The notes beneath the pieces are model-generated. The model was given only the letters and a program-made list of their open reading frames with translations, searched no databases and had not been told where the DNA came from. From Candidatus Bilamarchaeum dharawalense (lineage in GTDB: Archaea; Micrarchaeota; Micrarchaeia; Anstonellales; Bilamarchaeaceae), in contig CABMJJ010000003.1 of assembly GCA_902386555.1 (NCBI GenBank), positions 1-32,938 on the forward strand: a DNA stretch of 32,938 nucleotides, read 5' to 3'. Positions within the stretch are counted from its first letter, which is position 1; each line of letters starts with the position of its first letter. Positions 7,492 through 14,799 of the stretch are shown here, piece by piece. The position numbers were made by a program, and so were the translations under genes.

Positions 7492-8439
7492 ATGGACCTG
7501 GAGGGTGAGCTTCGCAAATCAATTTCAGAAGATGAACTTGAGAAGCTTATCAAAGAGAAGATTAAATCATTCTATGGTTTGCTGACCAGAGAGGCAGCTG
7601 TGCGGTTGATTGCAAAGGAACGAGGTATGCTGAAGGAGGAGGAAAAATCCTATCAATTAACCGATATACCCAAGGGCGAGAGAAAGATAAGATTCACTGC
7701 AAAAATAAAAAAAATCTGGCCAGTAGCAGCCTATTCTTCAGGAAAGAAATCTCGGGTTCTGGAAATGGATGATAAAACTGCCACCAAACCATTGATACTG
7801 TGGAATGAAGATGTTGATTTGGTAAAGGGGCTGCGAGTGGGGGATGAAATCGCTGTTAGAGGTGCCTACGAACGAAGCGGGGAACTTCACCTTGGTTATA
7901 GCGGTACAATGGAAGTGGTGAATAAAGCCCAATTCTCTGACCTTTCAAACCTCAATGAGGGAGATTCCGTTCATCTTAGGGGGGTAATTAGTGGAATTGA
8001 GGGCCACGATAAATTTGTAAGAAATGGAAGAACAATTCCTGGATTTTCATTTTTAATCTCTGATGGAAAGAGCGAAAGAAGATGTGTGATTTTCGAGGGA
8101 TTGGACCGGGCCAATAAAATAGAGTTGAGTGACGAAACAATAGTGGAGGGAGCAACGGTAAAAAACGGAAATATAGAGATAGATGAAAGCACTCGACTTC
8201 TGGTAAGAAGACTGAAAGATATGCTCATTGGCCAGATAAAAAAGCTTGAATGTAACAGAGAGAAGCTGTTGGTTGAAATTGGCAACAGAGAGATCATATT
8301 GGATCGAGAAAATGCCCTAAAATTTTTTAGTGTTGAAGTTGCAGAAGACATTTCGCTCTCAACAGTTACTGACCTTAAAAAAGAGTTGTTATTAAATACT
8401 AAAGTTGCGATAAAAGAGAAGGATGGCCAAATTCAATAA
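7492..8439 (+). CDS. RPA-like single-stranded DNA-binding protein, about 315 aa
   Basis: The N-terminal segment ELRKSISEDELEKLIKEKIKSFYG with LTREAAVRLIAKERGM is the helical start typical of archaeal replication protein A. At least two OB-fold segments follow: one with RKIRFTAKIKKIWPVAAYSSG and VLEMDDKTATKPLILWNEDVD (about 60-145), the other with EGDSVHLRGVISGIEGHD and SFLISDGKSERRCVIFEG (about 155-235). The remainder is basic and less clear. RPA protects single-stranded DNA in replication and repair. The zinc finger of some archaeal RPAs is absent. ATG at 7492 is preferred to the TTG at 7477 because it lies 24 nt from the TTTAAA box. It is followed 32 bp later by cdc48, so coupled transcription is likely. 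Confidence 0.85.
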   Translation: MDLEGELRKSISEDELEKLIKEKIKSFYGLLTREAAVRLIAKERGMLKEEEKSYQLTDIPKGERKIRFTAKIKKIWPVAAYSSGKKSRVLEMDDKTATKPLILWNEDVDLVKGLRVGDEIAVRGAYERSGELHLGYSGTMEVVNKAQFSDLSNLNEGDSVHLRGVISGIEGHDKFVRNGRTIPGFSFLISDGKSERRCVIFEGLDRANKIELSDETIVEGATVKNGNIEIDESTRLLVRRLKDMLIGQIKKLECNREKLLVEIGNREIILDRENALKFFSVEVAEDISLSTVTDLKKELLLNTKVAIKEKDGQIQ

Positions 8440-8471
8440 ATTTGGAATGATTGTGACGTTAGGTGGTATTA

Positions 8472-10619
8472 ATGGCTGCTGTAAATCTTAAAGTAGCTGA
8501 AGCTTTCCAGAACGATATAGGAAGAGGAATTGCAAGGTTAGATTCCAAAGCAAAGAATGAGCTGAGTGTGTCCACGGGGGACATAATCAAGCTTTCAGGT
8601 AAAAAATCAGCGTTAGCCATAGTCTGGCAGGCCCATCCTGACGATGAAGGCCTGGATATGATAAGGATGGATGGTATTCTCCGTCAGAATGTTGGTGTTG
8701 GACTCGGAGAAAAAGTTCGAGTGGAACAGGTTCAAACTAAAGTTGCAAAACGAATTGTTCTTGCTCCGCAAGAGCCAGTAAGATACTCGGTTGGATTTGA
8801 CCAATACGTGAAAAAGAGATTGATCGGTAAGGCTCTTCTTAAGGGAAATTTACTGCCGGTTGGTATTTTTGGAACGTCCATCCCTCTGGTCGTAGCTCAG
8901 GTATTTCCACAGGGCCCAGTAATGGTAACCGAAGAAACCGAAGTAAAAATTAACAAAGAACCAATGAAAGAAGTGAAGAACGTCCCCAATATTACCTACG
9001 ATGATGTTGGTGGAATGAAGGACACCATACAAAAAGTACGGGAGATGATTGAACTTCCGCTACGCCATCCAGAAATTTTTGAACGATTGGGGATAGACCC
9101 ACCAAAGGGAATTCTATTATATGGTGCTCCTGGAACCGGTAAAACGCTTCTGGCCAAAGCAGTGGCTAATGAATCGGATGCGAACTTCTTCTATGTTGGC
9201 GGACCAGAGATCATAAGCAAATTTGTTGGTGAAAGCGAAGAAAGATTAAGAAAACTTTTTGCTGAAGCCCAGGAAACTTCACCATCAATTATTTTCATTG
9301 ATGAGATTGATGCCATAGCACCAAAGCGAGAGGAAGTAACTGGTGAAGTGGAAAAAAGAATGGTCTCCCAGCTTTTGACCACCATGGACGGACTAAAAGC
9401 AAGAGGAGAGGTAATTGTTATTGCCGCCACAAACAGACCAGATTCGCTTGATCCTGCTCTTCGAAGGCCAGGAAGATTTGATCGTGAAATTGAAATTGGT
9501 GTGCCAGATAAAAAAGGCAGACTGGAGATCATGAATATTCACAGCAGGACCATGCCGCTTGATAAGGATGTGGATTTAAGCGAGATTGCTGGAGTAACCC
9601 ATGGCTATACCGGAGCAGACCTTTCTTTGCTAACAAAAGAAGCTGCCATCAAAGCGCTTAGACGAATTTTACCTTTGATTAATATTGAAGAGGAAACCCT
9701 GTCACCAGAGGTACTTGAGAGCATCATTGTGAAAAGAGATGATTTTTTTGATGCCATGCACGAGATCCAACCATCTGCTCTACGGGAAGTTTATGTTGAA
9801 AAACCAAACATAAAATGGAGTGATATTGGTGGTTTGGTTCAGATAAAAAAGGAGATCCAGGAAGCTGTTGAATTGCCTTTGAAAAGACCAGAGGTATTTG
9901 ATAGGATGGGCATTAGACCGGTTAAGGGGATTCTGCTTTGGGGCCCACCAGGAACTGGAAAAACCATGCTTGCAAAAGCAGTTGCCAATGAAAGCGAGGC
10001 AAATTTCATTTCCATAAGCGGTGCCCAGGTTTTGACAAAATATGTTGGTGAATCTGAAAAGGCTGTTCGTGAACTTTTCAAAAAGGCCAGGATGGCAGCT
10101 CCCTGTGTTTTATTTATTGATGAGATAGACGCCATTGCCACAAGAAGAACCGGAAGTGGTGAAGCCGGCGTGATGGTCACCGAAAGGATTGTTGATACCC
10201 TGCTAACAGAAATGGACGGTCTGAGGAGTCTGAAAAATGTCGTTGTAATTGCAGCAACCAACAGACCAGATATGCTTGACCCGGCACTTTTACGAGCTGG
10301 GAGATTTGATCGTTTGGTGGAAATCATTCCGCCTGATGAACCTGCCAGATTAGACATATTCAAAATTTGCACTGCCAAAATGCCATTGGACAAGGAAATC
10401 AATCTCAAAGATCTTGCAAAGCTTACTGAAGGGTATACTGGTGCAGACATAGACAACCTTGCACGTGAAGCGGGTATGGCTGCCATACGTGAAGGAAGCA
10501 AAAAGGTTGGAGCACGACATTTTGAACTTTCATTTAAAACAATCATGCCAAGTATAAAGAAAGAGGATGTGGAAAGCGTTCAAAGATTTAAGATGTCAGC
10601 AGCAACAATGTATAGGTGA
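8472..10619 (+). CDS. cdc48: Cdc48/VCP-type AAA+ ATPase, about 715 aa
   Basis: This is a two-ring unfoldase that extracts and unfolds proteins. The N domain (about 1-170: double-psi barrel plus beta-clam) starts [24 protein letters not shown] domain D1 has Walker A GAPGTGKT and Walker [11 protein letters not shown]2 has GPPGTGKT and VLFIDEIDA. Both keep Arg-finger segments (RRPGRFDR and RAGRFDR). The C-terminus ends M-Y-R, which fits the hydrophobic-Tyr-X motif used to open the 20S proteasome gate. The ATG at 8472 follows AGGTGG (8461-8466) at normal distance, preferred over the GTG at 8463 inside that motif. Length is normal for archaeal members. It lies between RPA and a membrane protein/site-2 protease pair. 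Confidence 0.97.
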   Translation: MAAVNLKVAEAFQNDIGRGIARLDSKAKNELSVSTGDIIKLSGKKSALAIVWQAHPDDEGLDMIRMDGILRQNVGVGLGEKVRVEQVQTKVAKRIVLAPQEPVRYSVGFDQYVKKRLIGKALLKGNLLPVGIFGTSIPLVVAQVFPQGPVMVTEETEVKINKEPMKEVKNVPNITYDDVGGMKDTIQKVREMIELPLRHPEIFERLGIDPPKGILLYGAPGTGKTLLAKAVANESDANFFYVGGPEIISKFVGESEERLRKLFAEAQETSPSIIFIDEIDAIAPKREEVTGEVEKRMVSQLLTTMDGLKARGEVIVIAATNRPDSLDPALRRPGRFDREIEIGVPDKKGRLEIMNIHSRTMPLDKDVDLSEIAGVTHGYTGADLSLLTKEAAIKALRRILPLINIEEETLSPEVLESIIVKRDDFFDAMHEIQPSALREVYVEKPNIKWSDIGGLVQIKKEIQEAVELPLKRPEVFDRMGIRPVKGILLWGPPGTGKTMLAKAVANESEANFISISGAQVLTKYVGESEKAVRELFKKARMAAPCVLFIDEIDAIATRRTGSGEAGVMVTERIVDTLLTEMDGLRSLKNVVVIAATNRPDMLDPALLRAGRFDRLVEIIPPDEPARLDIFKICTAKMPLDKEINLKDLAKLTEGYTGADIDNLAREAGMAAIREGSKKVGARHFELSFKTIMPSIKKEDVESVQRFKMSAATMYR

Positions 10620-10650
10620 GAAAATAAGACTTGGTTTATTCTTGAAATTA

Positions 10651-11004
10651 ATGCTGGTGTCATTGTGCACAACATTGCTAGTCTTTGCGCTAACACCAGA
10701 TGCAACCCTGTTGGGAGCACTTAAGATGATGGCATTTGGAACAGTTTTATCCATCGCCATAACTGCCATTTACCCTGAAGTTAGAGGGGTAAAAGCCGGT
10801 GATACGGTTTCAGTGGTGACCGGGGGAGGACTACCAAGTTTGCTTGGAAGAATTGGCAGGGCATCAGCCGCAGCAAGAAAAAACGAACAGATAAAAATAA
10901 TACTTGATAATGGAAACGAAGTAGTTGGTGTGGTTGAAAGCTACACTGGCCTGATAGGTCCGGCTAAGATTCGTCTTCTTTATGAAGAAAAGTTGGTGGA
11001 ATAG
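10651..11004 (+). CDS. Small membrane protein with two helices and a soluble tail
   Basis: I do not recognise the family. Two hydrophobic segments (LMLVSLCTTLLVFAL and LKMMAFGTVLSIAITAIYP) are followed by a small beta-rich domain, from VKAGDTVSVVTGG to the C-terminus, with a basic middle (RIGRASAAARKNEQ). The pattern could be an OB/SH3-like tail, as in NfeD-type proteins that accompany membrane proteases, but the match is not firm. The start is uncertain. A GGTGAG motif (10615-10620) overlaps the cdc48 stop, yet the next in-frame candidates are TTG 10642 and ATG 10651; an ATG at 10567 would overlap cdc48 by 53 bp. The stop TAG shares its G with the GTG of the next gene, indicating translational coupling to the site-2 protease. 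Confidence 0.65.
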   Translation: MLVSLCTTLLVFALTPDATLLGALKMMAFGTVLSIAITAIYPEVRGVKAGDTVSVVTGGGLPSLLGRIGRASAAARKNEQIKIILDNGNEVVGVVESYTGLIGPAKIRLLYEEKLVE

Positions 11005-11741
11005 TGCACACATTAATTGGAAAAAGCGAAGCAATCCAGATTGTAATAAGTGTTTTGGCAATTACCCTGGCCATGGCCATTGTTTTTGCTGGTCTAGATG
11101 GAGCTCTAGCCTATCCAAAGGAGTTCGTTCTGTTTTTGTTGCCAATTCTAGTAACCATGGGAAGTGGATTTATACTTCATGAAATGGCCCATAAACTGGT
11201 TGCGATTTATTATGGAGCACGGGCACAATTCCAGATGTGGATTCAGGGCCTTGTATTCATGCTGGTTATGTCTGTTTTTGGCATTCTTTTTGCAGCCCCA
11301 GGAGCAGTTTACATCTACGCTGAGAAAATAACCAAACGAGAAAACGGGATAATTTCACTTGCCGGTCCAACACTAAATATATTTCTTTTGTTGATCTTCA
11401 TTGTCCTGCAAAAGTTTGCACCGATAACTCAATATTATAGTTTCCTTGCACCATGGGGAAATGATTTCCAGGGTTTTGGAATTTTATATGGGGCTCTTAG
11501 TGTTTGGCAGTTTGGTGCGGCAATGAATCTTATGCTTGCCCTGTTCAACATGATCCCAGCATTCCCACTCGACGGCAGTAAGGTGATGTGGTGGAATAAA
11601 TGGATTTGGGGCGGTTTTGTTTTATTATTGCTGATTTTAGGTGCTGTGCTTATTCAGCCAGGAATAGTGATAAGCTGGGGAATAATGCTCCTTCTGCTTT
11701 TAATTATTTCAAGAATATTTTTTAGAGGGGGACCAAAGTGA
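11004..11741 (+). CDS. Site-2 protease-like membrane metalloprotease (M50), 245 aa
   Basis: This is an intramembrane zinc protease. The HExxH motif is HEMAH (59-63) within a membrane segment, and the second zinc-site motif NMIPAFPLDG (182-191, Asp190) is present with correct order and spacing. Six or so hydrophobic segments flank these. Such enzymes cut within or next to membrane helices of regulators or proteins destined for turnover. No PDZ or CBS domain is visible, so it is a minimal core. GTG at 11004 overlaps the previous stop by one base, and its own stop TGA overlaps the GTG of the next gene (GTGA), placing it mid-operon. A joint role with Cdc48 in membrane protein turnover is an inference from position. 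Confidence 0.9.
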   Translation: MHTLIGKSEAIQIVISVLAITLAMAIVFAGLDGALAYPKEFVLFLLPILVTMGSGFILHEMAHKLVAIYYGARAQFQMWIQGLVFMLVMSVFGILFAAPGAVYIYAEKITKRENGIISLAGPTLNIFLLLIFIVLQKFAPITQYYSFLAPWGNDFQGFGILYGALSVWQFGAAMNLMLALFNMIPAFPLDGSKVMWWNKWIWGGFVLLLLILGAVLIQPGIVISWGIMLLLLLIISRIFFRGGPK

Positions 11742-12283
11742 GGGGCGCAGAAGCCAAAGTCAGTAAAACAAAAATTATTGGCCTGGCAGCTGTGCTGAAA
11801 AGTAGAATTCCAAAAAACTATCGAGTAAAGGAATTGGATAAAAAACTCAGAATAGAAAGAACACGAAGTGAAGCAAAATTATTGAGTAAGGCTAAATTGG
11901 CTGGGGTAAATTGTCCAACTGTTCTGAAGGTCAACGAATTTGAAATTGTCATGTCGTTTGTCCAAGGCCAGCGACCAGGAATGGATAAAGACGAATCAAA
12001 AAAAGCAGGTTTTTTACTCGCTAAACTTCACCAAGCAGATATAATCCATGGAGATTTTACTCCTGCGAACCTCATTGAGCATAATGGCCAAATGTACGTA
12101 ATAGACTTCGGGCTTGGATTCGTTTCCAATGACATCGAAGATAAGGCAGTGGATGTCTTTACCATGCTTCGATCTATTTCTGAAAAAGATGCATTTTTGG
12201 CTGGTTACGCTAGCTATGCCAAAGCAAAGGAAGTTCTAGTCCGAGTGAAAAATGTTGAGGGCAGAGTGCGATATGCAGTATAG
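11738..12283 (+). CDS. bud32: Bud32/PRPK-type atypical kinase (KEOPS subunit), 181 aa
   Basis: This is the small kinase/ATPase of the KEOPS complex, which makes N6-threonylcarbamoyl-adenosine at position 37 of ANN-decoding tRNAs. The family motif set is present: GAEAKV start, ATP-binding Lys21 (VLKSRIPKNYR), ELDKKLRIERTRSEAKLL with Glu45, catalytic HGDFTPANLI (104-113, Asp106) and IDFGLG (122-127). It is a stand-alone protein, not fused to Kae1 as in some methanogens, and no Kae1 gene is in the window. Length fits the family although slightly short at the C-terminus. GTG at 11738 overlaps the site-2 protease stop (GTGA), so it is the last gene of the run that begins with RPA or cdc48. Confidence 0.94.
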   Translation: MRGAEAKVSKTKIIGLAAVLKSRIPKNYRVKELDKKLRIERTRSEAKLLSKAKLAGVNCPTVLKVNEFEIVMSFVQGQRPGMDKDESKKAGFLLAKLHQADIIHGDFTPANLIEHNGQMYVIDFGLGFVSNDIEDKAVDVFTMLRSISEKDAFLAGYASYAKAKEVLVRVKNVEGRVRYAV

Positions 12284-12311
12284 TTGTGTTTAAAAATTGT
12301 AAAAAATGCGC

Positions 12312-12339
12312 ATATTTAAAAAACCATTATTATACACAT
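12312..12339 (+). promoter_or_regulatory. Promoter A of the nucleotidyltransferase-like pair
   Basis: ATATTTAAA (12312-12320) and TATACACAT (12331-12339) precede the ATG at 12346; the TTTAAA core ends 26 nt before it. The same two blocks, with the same core-to-ATG distance, occur before the next gene at 13181-13206. Confidence 0.6.
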
Positions 12340-12345
12340 TAGACT

Positions 12346-13188
12346 ATGAGCTATAGCTGTCAGAAAAGACCAACAGTAGCTCCAGATGAAAGAGAGTTTA
12401 GAAGAGAACTACGAAAATTCTTGAGAAGGAGAACACCTGGACCACTGGCTGATGCGATTCAAAAAAGAGTTACAGAACACCACCATGACCAGCTTCCGCT
12501 CTCGCAACTGAAAACTGCATTAAAAGCTGCAGAAATAAAACCAGGCGAGTATTTTCTAACTGGGAATTGGGCAGTATATTTACATTTATCAGAAGCTGGT
12601 TTTCCAGAAGTAGGAAAAAGATGGAAAGACACCGGAGTTATCACCGTACACACCACCGACCCTTTGAGTTTGTATCAAAAATTAGGGACAGTTTGTGATA
12701 TTCAAGCGTATACATTAGAAACAAACAAAATATCCATAGTGCTAGGGGAAAGGAGTATGCCCTACCAGGCATACGTAGAAAGTGCAACAAGATGCGAGGG
12801 TGACATCTGCATATATTTGGAAACAGGGCATGAAACCGTGATTAACCCCAGTAAAGATATATCTGGCGTGCAGGATTTTACAGTCTTACACCCATTACCA
12901 TTGACTGCAATGGAGATGAAATCCACTCTCCAAAAAAGCATAGCTAATGTTATTGATTTGATATGGGTGATTAAACAGCTTAATCCAGACCGGTTACTGG
13001 TGCAGGTAGTCGCAGAAGTTCTTGGGTTGAATAGTTTTGTAGCTTCAAAAAGATTTGTAGAAAGATTGCAACGATCTAGTGAATATAAGAGCATGGTCAC
13101 TGTAAGCGATGCTGAAAGAGACCAGATAGTAACAACCATAGGGAATGTTGCGGAAAAGTTGGGTTTGGCAGATAAAAAGAATATTTAA
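12346..13188 (+). CDS. Nucleotidyltransferase-fold-like protein with degenerate active site, 280 aa
   Basis: No family is certain, but the protein parallels its downstream neighbour. An N-terminal helical region with a His cluster (EHHHDQ, about 44-49) is followed by YFLTGNWAVYLHLSEAGF (69-86), which resembles the GG-W helix of MNT/AbiEii-type nucleotidyltransferases. The segment KRWKDTGVITVHTT (91-104) aligns with the neighbour's DKWRGSHDVDLLTR, so both catalytic Asp residues appear replaced. A C-terminal helical part includes MEMKSTLQKSIANVIDLIWVIKQL, again similar to the neighbour. It is therefore probably a catalytically inactive paralogue or partner. The mRNA looks leaderless from its own promoter (12312-12339). 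Confidence 0.6.
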   Translation: MSYSCQKRPTVAPDEREFRRELRKFLRRRTPGPLADAIQKRVTEHHHDQLPLSQLKTALKAAEIKPGEYFLTGNWAVYLHLSEAGFPEVGKRWKDTGVITVHTTDPLSLYQKLGTVCDIQAYTLETNKISIVLGERSMPYQAYVESATRCEGDICIYLETGHETVINPSKDISGVQDFTVLHPLPLTAMEMKSTLQKSIANVIDLIWVIKQLNPDRLLVQVVAEVLGLNSFVASKRFVERLQRSSEYKSMVTVSDAERDQIVTTIGNVAEKLGLADKKNI

Positions 13189-13206
13189 ATATACTTCTAT
13201 ACACAT
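13181..13206 (+). promoter_or_regulatory. Promoter B of the nucleotidyltransferase-like pair
   Basis: ATATTTAAA (13181-13189) overlaps the stop codon of the upstream gene, and TATACACAT follows at 13198-13206. The TTTAAA core ends exactly 26 nt before the ATG at 13215, as in promoter A. The near-identity argues for common regulation or gene duplication. Confidence 0.6.
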
Positions 13207-13214
13207 ATTTGTAC

Positions 13215-14180
13215 ATGAATAGCCACAGTCTTAGAACACCTACTACTGTTAATCAAATAGTCAAATCTAGAATCGAAGCCTTAGCTCCTCTAACAGACGG
13301 AGAGATACTTAAACGTATAGACAGAAATCCGCGATTGTATGAGTATGTTCTAAGAGATGGGGTGGATATTGGTAGACTGGCAAGATTCATTAGCATGATA
13401 GAGGAAAGAGAAAAGAAAAACCCCGGAAGTTTTTTCCCTGTTCTTGATTTGTTTTGCGTATCACCAAAGGTTGCAGAAAGACAGGGGGAACTAATCGTTA
13501 TGGGCGGATGGAATTCGTTCTTATTTTTATTTGCATCTTATGGCCCTAGTGCAATAGACAAATGGAGAGGAAGCCACGATGTTGACCTTTTAACTAGGGA
13601 AAGAAGCACACCAAAGATATTAGGAAGAATACTGGAAGAGGATGGACACACAATATTACCTGAACCTTCAATTGCACATGATGCAAAATATTCTGGATTC
13701 TTAGAATACGGTTCTCCGGGAAAGTCTTCACAGATGGACTTGTATGTCCCGATTGCTAGAGGCAATGTTTTGGGTATAAGCATTGAAGATTTATTCATAC
13801 CTCTTGATTCAATGAAACCAATACAAATCGAATATTTGGGTGTATCCTTAACCGATCCGAAAGTATACACCATAATGAAAGCTTCAGCTGCAAGAAGAAG
13901 AGATCATGAGGATATAGTAGAGACTTTTGCAGCAATAAAAATTCTGAGAGAAGCAGGAGCAGACATTCTAGAAGTTCAAGAACTATTGGAAGGATTAGCT
14001 CCTGAAATAAAATTAGCGCTTTACAGGATGAATGTGGAGTTTGGAGTAAAACCAACAGCAGGACTTGGACGAACAGATGAACTAGTAGATAGAGAAACAA
14101 AAGTAAGAATATGCCAAGAGATAGAAATGACTTTGATTAGATCGATTCCACCAAAAGAGAGAATTGTACCGTATTTCTAG
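13215..14180 (+). CDS. MNT/AbiEii-like nucleotidyltransferase, about 321 aa
   Basis: The nucleotidyltransferase signature is visible: LIVMGGWNSFLFLF (93-106, glycine pair plus Trp/Ser), then KWRGSHDVDLL (116-126) with the metal-binding Asp122-x-Asp124, and a third acidic strand QMDLYV (Asp175). Downstream is KASAARRRDHEDI (222-234), similar to the Lys/Arg/Asp helix of AbiEii-type enzymes. The family transfers nucleotides to RNA, tRNA or protein; some members are toxins, but the substrate here is unknown. The N-terminal ~90 residues are helical and unassigned. ATG at 13215 is chosen over TTG 13209 because it matches the promoter spacing of the upstream gene. It follows a degenerate paralogue in tandem after 26 bp. 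Confidence 0.72.
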   Translation: MNSHSLRTPTTVNQIVKSRIEALAPLTDGEILKRIDRNPRLYEYVLRDGVDIGRLARFISMIEEREKKNPGSFFPVLDLFCVSPKVAERQGELIVMGGWNSFLFLFASYGPSAIDKWRGSHDVDLLTRERSTPKILGRILEEDGHTILPEPSIAHDAKYSGFLEYGSPGKSSQMDLYVPIARGNVLGISIEDLFIPLDSMKPIQIEYLGVSLTDPKVYTIMKASAARRRDHEDIVETFAAIKILREAGADILEVQELLEGLAPEIKLALYRMNVEFGVKPTAGLGRTDELVDRETKVRICQEIEMTLIRSIPPKERIVPYF

Positions 14181-14190
14181 TTTAAAAATA
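14181..14190 (+). promoter_or_regulatory. TATA box of the SRP RNA gene
   Basis: TTTAAAAATA begins right after the stop codon of the preceding gene. The TTTAAA core ends 25 nt upstream of the GGGCTAG that starts the SRP RNA, the normal archaeal distance. Confidence 0.65.
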
Positions 14191-14210
14191 CTAATTAACA
14201 AAGTAAAAAC

Positions 14211-14462
14211 GGGCTAGATGGGAATTAGGGGCTCCCGCACCGTAAATCCTCTTAGACGGATCGAATGCCCGGGGCGTTTTGTCAGGTATTCATGCCCATA
14301 ATCTTAAGCGTTGACGTCCTGCCTTATATGGCGGGATAATATGTGAACCGGGTCAGGCCGGAAGGAGCAGCCCTAAGCGTATTGTGCCGTGCTTGTGAGA
14401 TACAGGATCGAGTAGATGATTATGGCTCCTTGTATATTTGGCCAGGCTAACCGGGAAGCCCA
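14211..14462 (+). ncRNA. ffs: Archaeal SRP (7S) RNA
   Basis: The helix 8 signature for SRP54 binding, GTGAACCGGGTCAGG then CCGGAAGGAGCAGCC, is at 14343-14371. The 5' end begins GGGCTAG with a paired GGGAATTAGGGGCTCCC Alu-type element followed by the conserved GTAAATCC. GGGCT (14211-14215) can pair with AGCCC (14457-14461) as closing helix 1. The RNA is about 250 nt, slightly shorter than typical archaeal 7S RNAs of about 300 nt. A strong hairpin follows directly. FtsY, the receptor for the particle it scaffolds, is at 28104. Confidence 0.92.
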
Positions 14463-14487
14463 CCTACCTTTTTGGAAAAAAGGTAGG
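14463..14487 (+). terminator. Hairpin after SRP RNA
   Basis: CCTACCTTTTT (14463-14473) and AAAAAGGTAGG (14477-14487) form a perfect 11-bp stem with a GGA loop. Position just after the RNA's closing helix, plus the internal T5 tract, suggests transcription end. Confidence 0.6.
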
Positions 14488-14506
14488 CCAAAAACTGATT
14501 TGCTAA

Positions 14507-14678
14507 TTTTTCTCGCTATGCTCGAAAAATACAAAACGAACTGAATAGAGTTAGTCTGCCTCAGGAGGTGTGGAACGAAGTTGTCCTTGAACAAAGTTCA
14601 AGACAGTAGAGAAAGTTGTGCTTTCTCTCCATCCACAAATAAACAATAAGGAGGATTCAAAGGAACCTGGGTTCCTTT
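14507..14678. other. Hairpin-rich non-coding stretch, candidate structured RNA
   Basis: No gene is seen between the SRP RNA and tRNA-Glu, but the sequence is full of perfect hairpins. TTTTTC/GAAAAA is at 14507-14529, CTTGAAC/GTTCAAG at 14586-14602, and GAGAAAG/CTTTCTC at 14609-14627. TGTGGA (14569-14574) can pair with TCCACA (14632-14637) to enclose the last two in a three-way junction. A terminator-like AAAGGAACC/GGTTCCTTT lies at 14659-14678. The strand is unknown. I recognise no RNA family; an ACA follows the closing stem on the plus strand, which is weak as evidence for an H/ACA guide. Confidence 0.4.
14659..14678. terminator. Symmetric A/T-flanked hairpin near tRNA-Glu 3' end
   Basis: AAAGGAACC (14659-14667) and GGTTCCTTT (14670-14678) are perfect inverted repeats 15 bp beyond the tRNA 3' end. 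It can give a T-ended hairpin in either direction and resembles those at 21257 and 26161. Confidence 0.5.
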
Positions 14679-14692
14679 AAACAAAAATAAAT

Positions 14693-14799
14693 TGCTCCGT
14701 CTGGGATTTGAACCCAGGTCGATGGAGTGAAAGTCCACTATCCATAGCCCACTTACAATTTAGAATTGTCAGTGCTTGACCGGTCTAGACGAACGGAGC
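14693..14799 (-). tRNA. tRNA-Glu (anticodon TTC) with D-loop intron
   Basis: The minus strand folds as a tRNA: acceptor arms GCTCCGT and ACGGAGC with discriminator A, D-stem GTCT/GGAT, D-loop with the GG pair (AGACCGGTCA), anticodon stem GTGGA/TCCAT with loop CTTTCAC, and T-arm CTGGG/CCCAG with TTCAAAT. The anticodon TTC is at 14729-14731. After removal of a 33-nt insert in the D-loop the tRNA is 74 nt with every arm paired. CCA is not encoded, as usual in archaea. Its first 31 bases on the minus strand also encode the end of the LAGLIDADG protein. A weak TATA-like CATAAAGAT near 14813-14821 would lie inside that gene. Confidence 0.93.
14744..14776 (-). other. Intron in the D-loop of tRNA-Glu
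   Basis: Removing these 33 bases restores a standard D-arm, joining the D-loop ending GGTCA to the D-stem strand GGAT. The insert can form its own hairpin: ACAATT pairs with AATTGT, and CACT with AGTG. A strict bulge-helix-bulge splice motif could not be placed by eye, so the ends may shift by a base or two. The stop codon of the endonuclease gene (14769-14771) lies inside. Confidence 0.72.

Noticed and set aside
9839-10546. Long minus-strand frame (235 codons) opposite cdc48
   Set aside because: It mirrors the strongly conserved D2 ATPase domain on the plus strand; no promoter, ribosome site or protein family is apparent.
7492-10619. Intein or intron within RPA or Cdc48
   Set aside because: Both proteins are of normal length with uninterrupted motifs.
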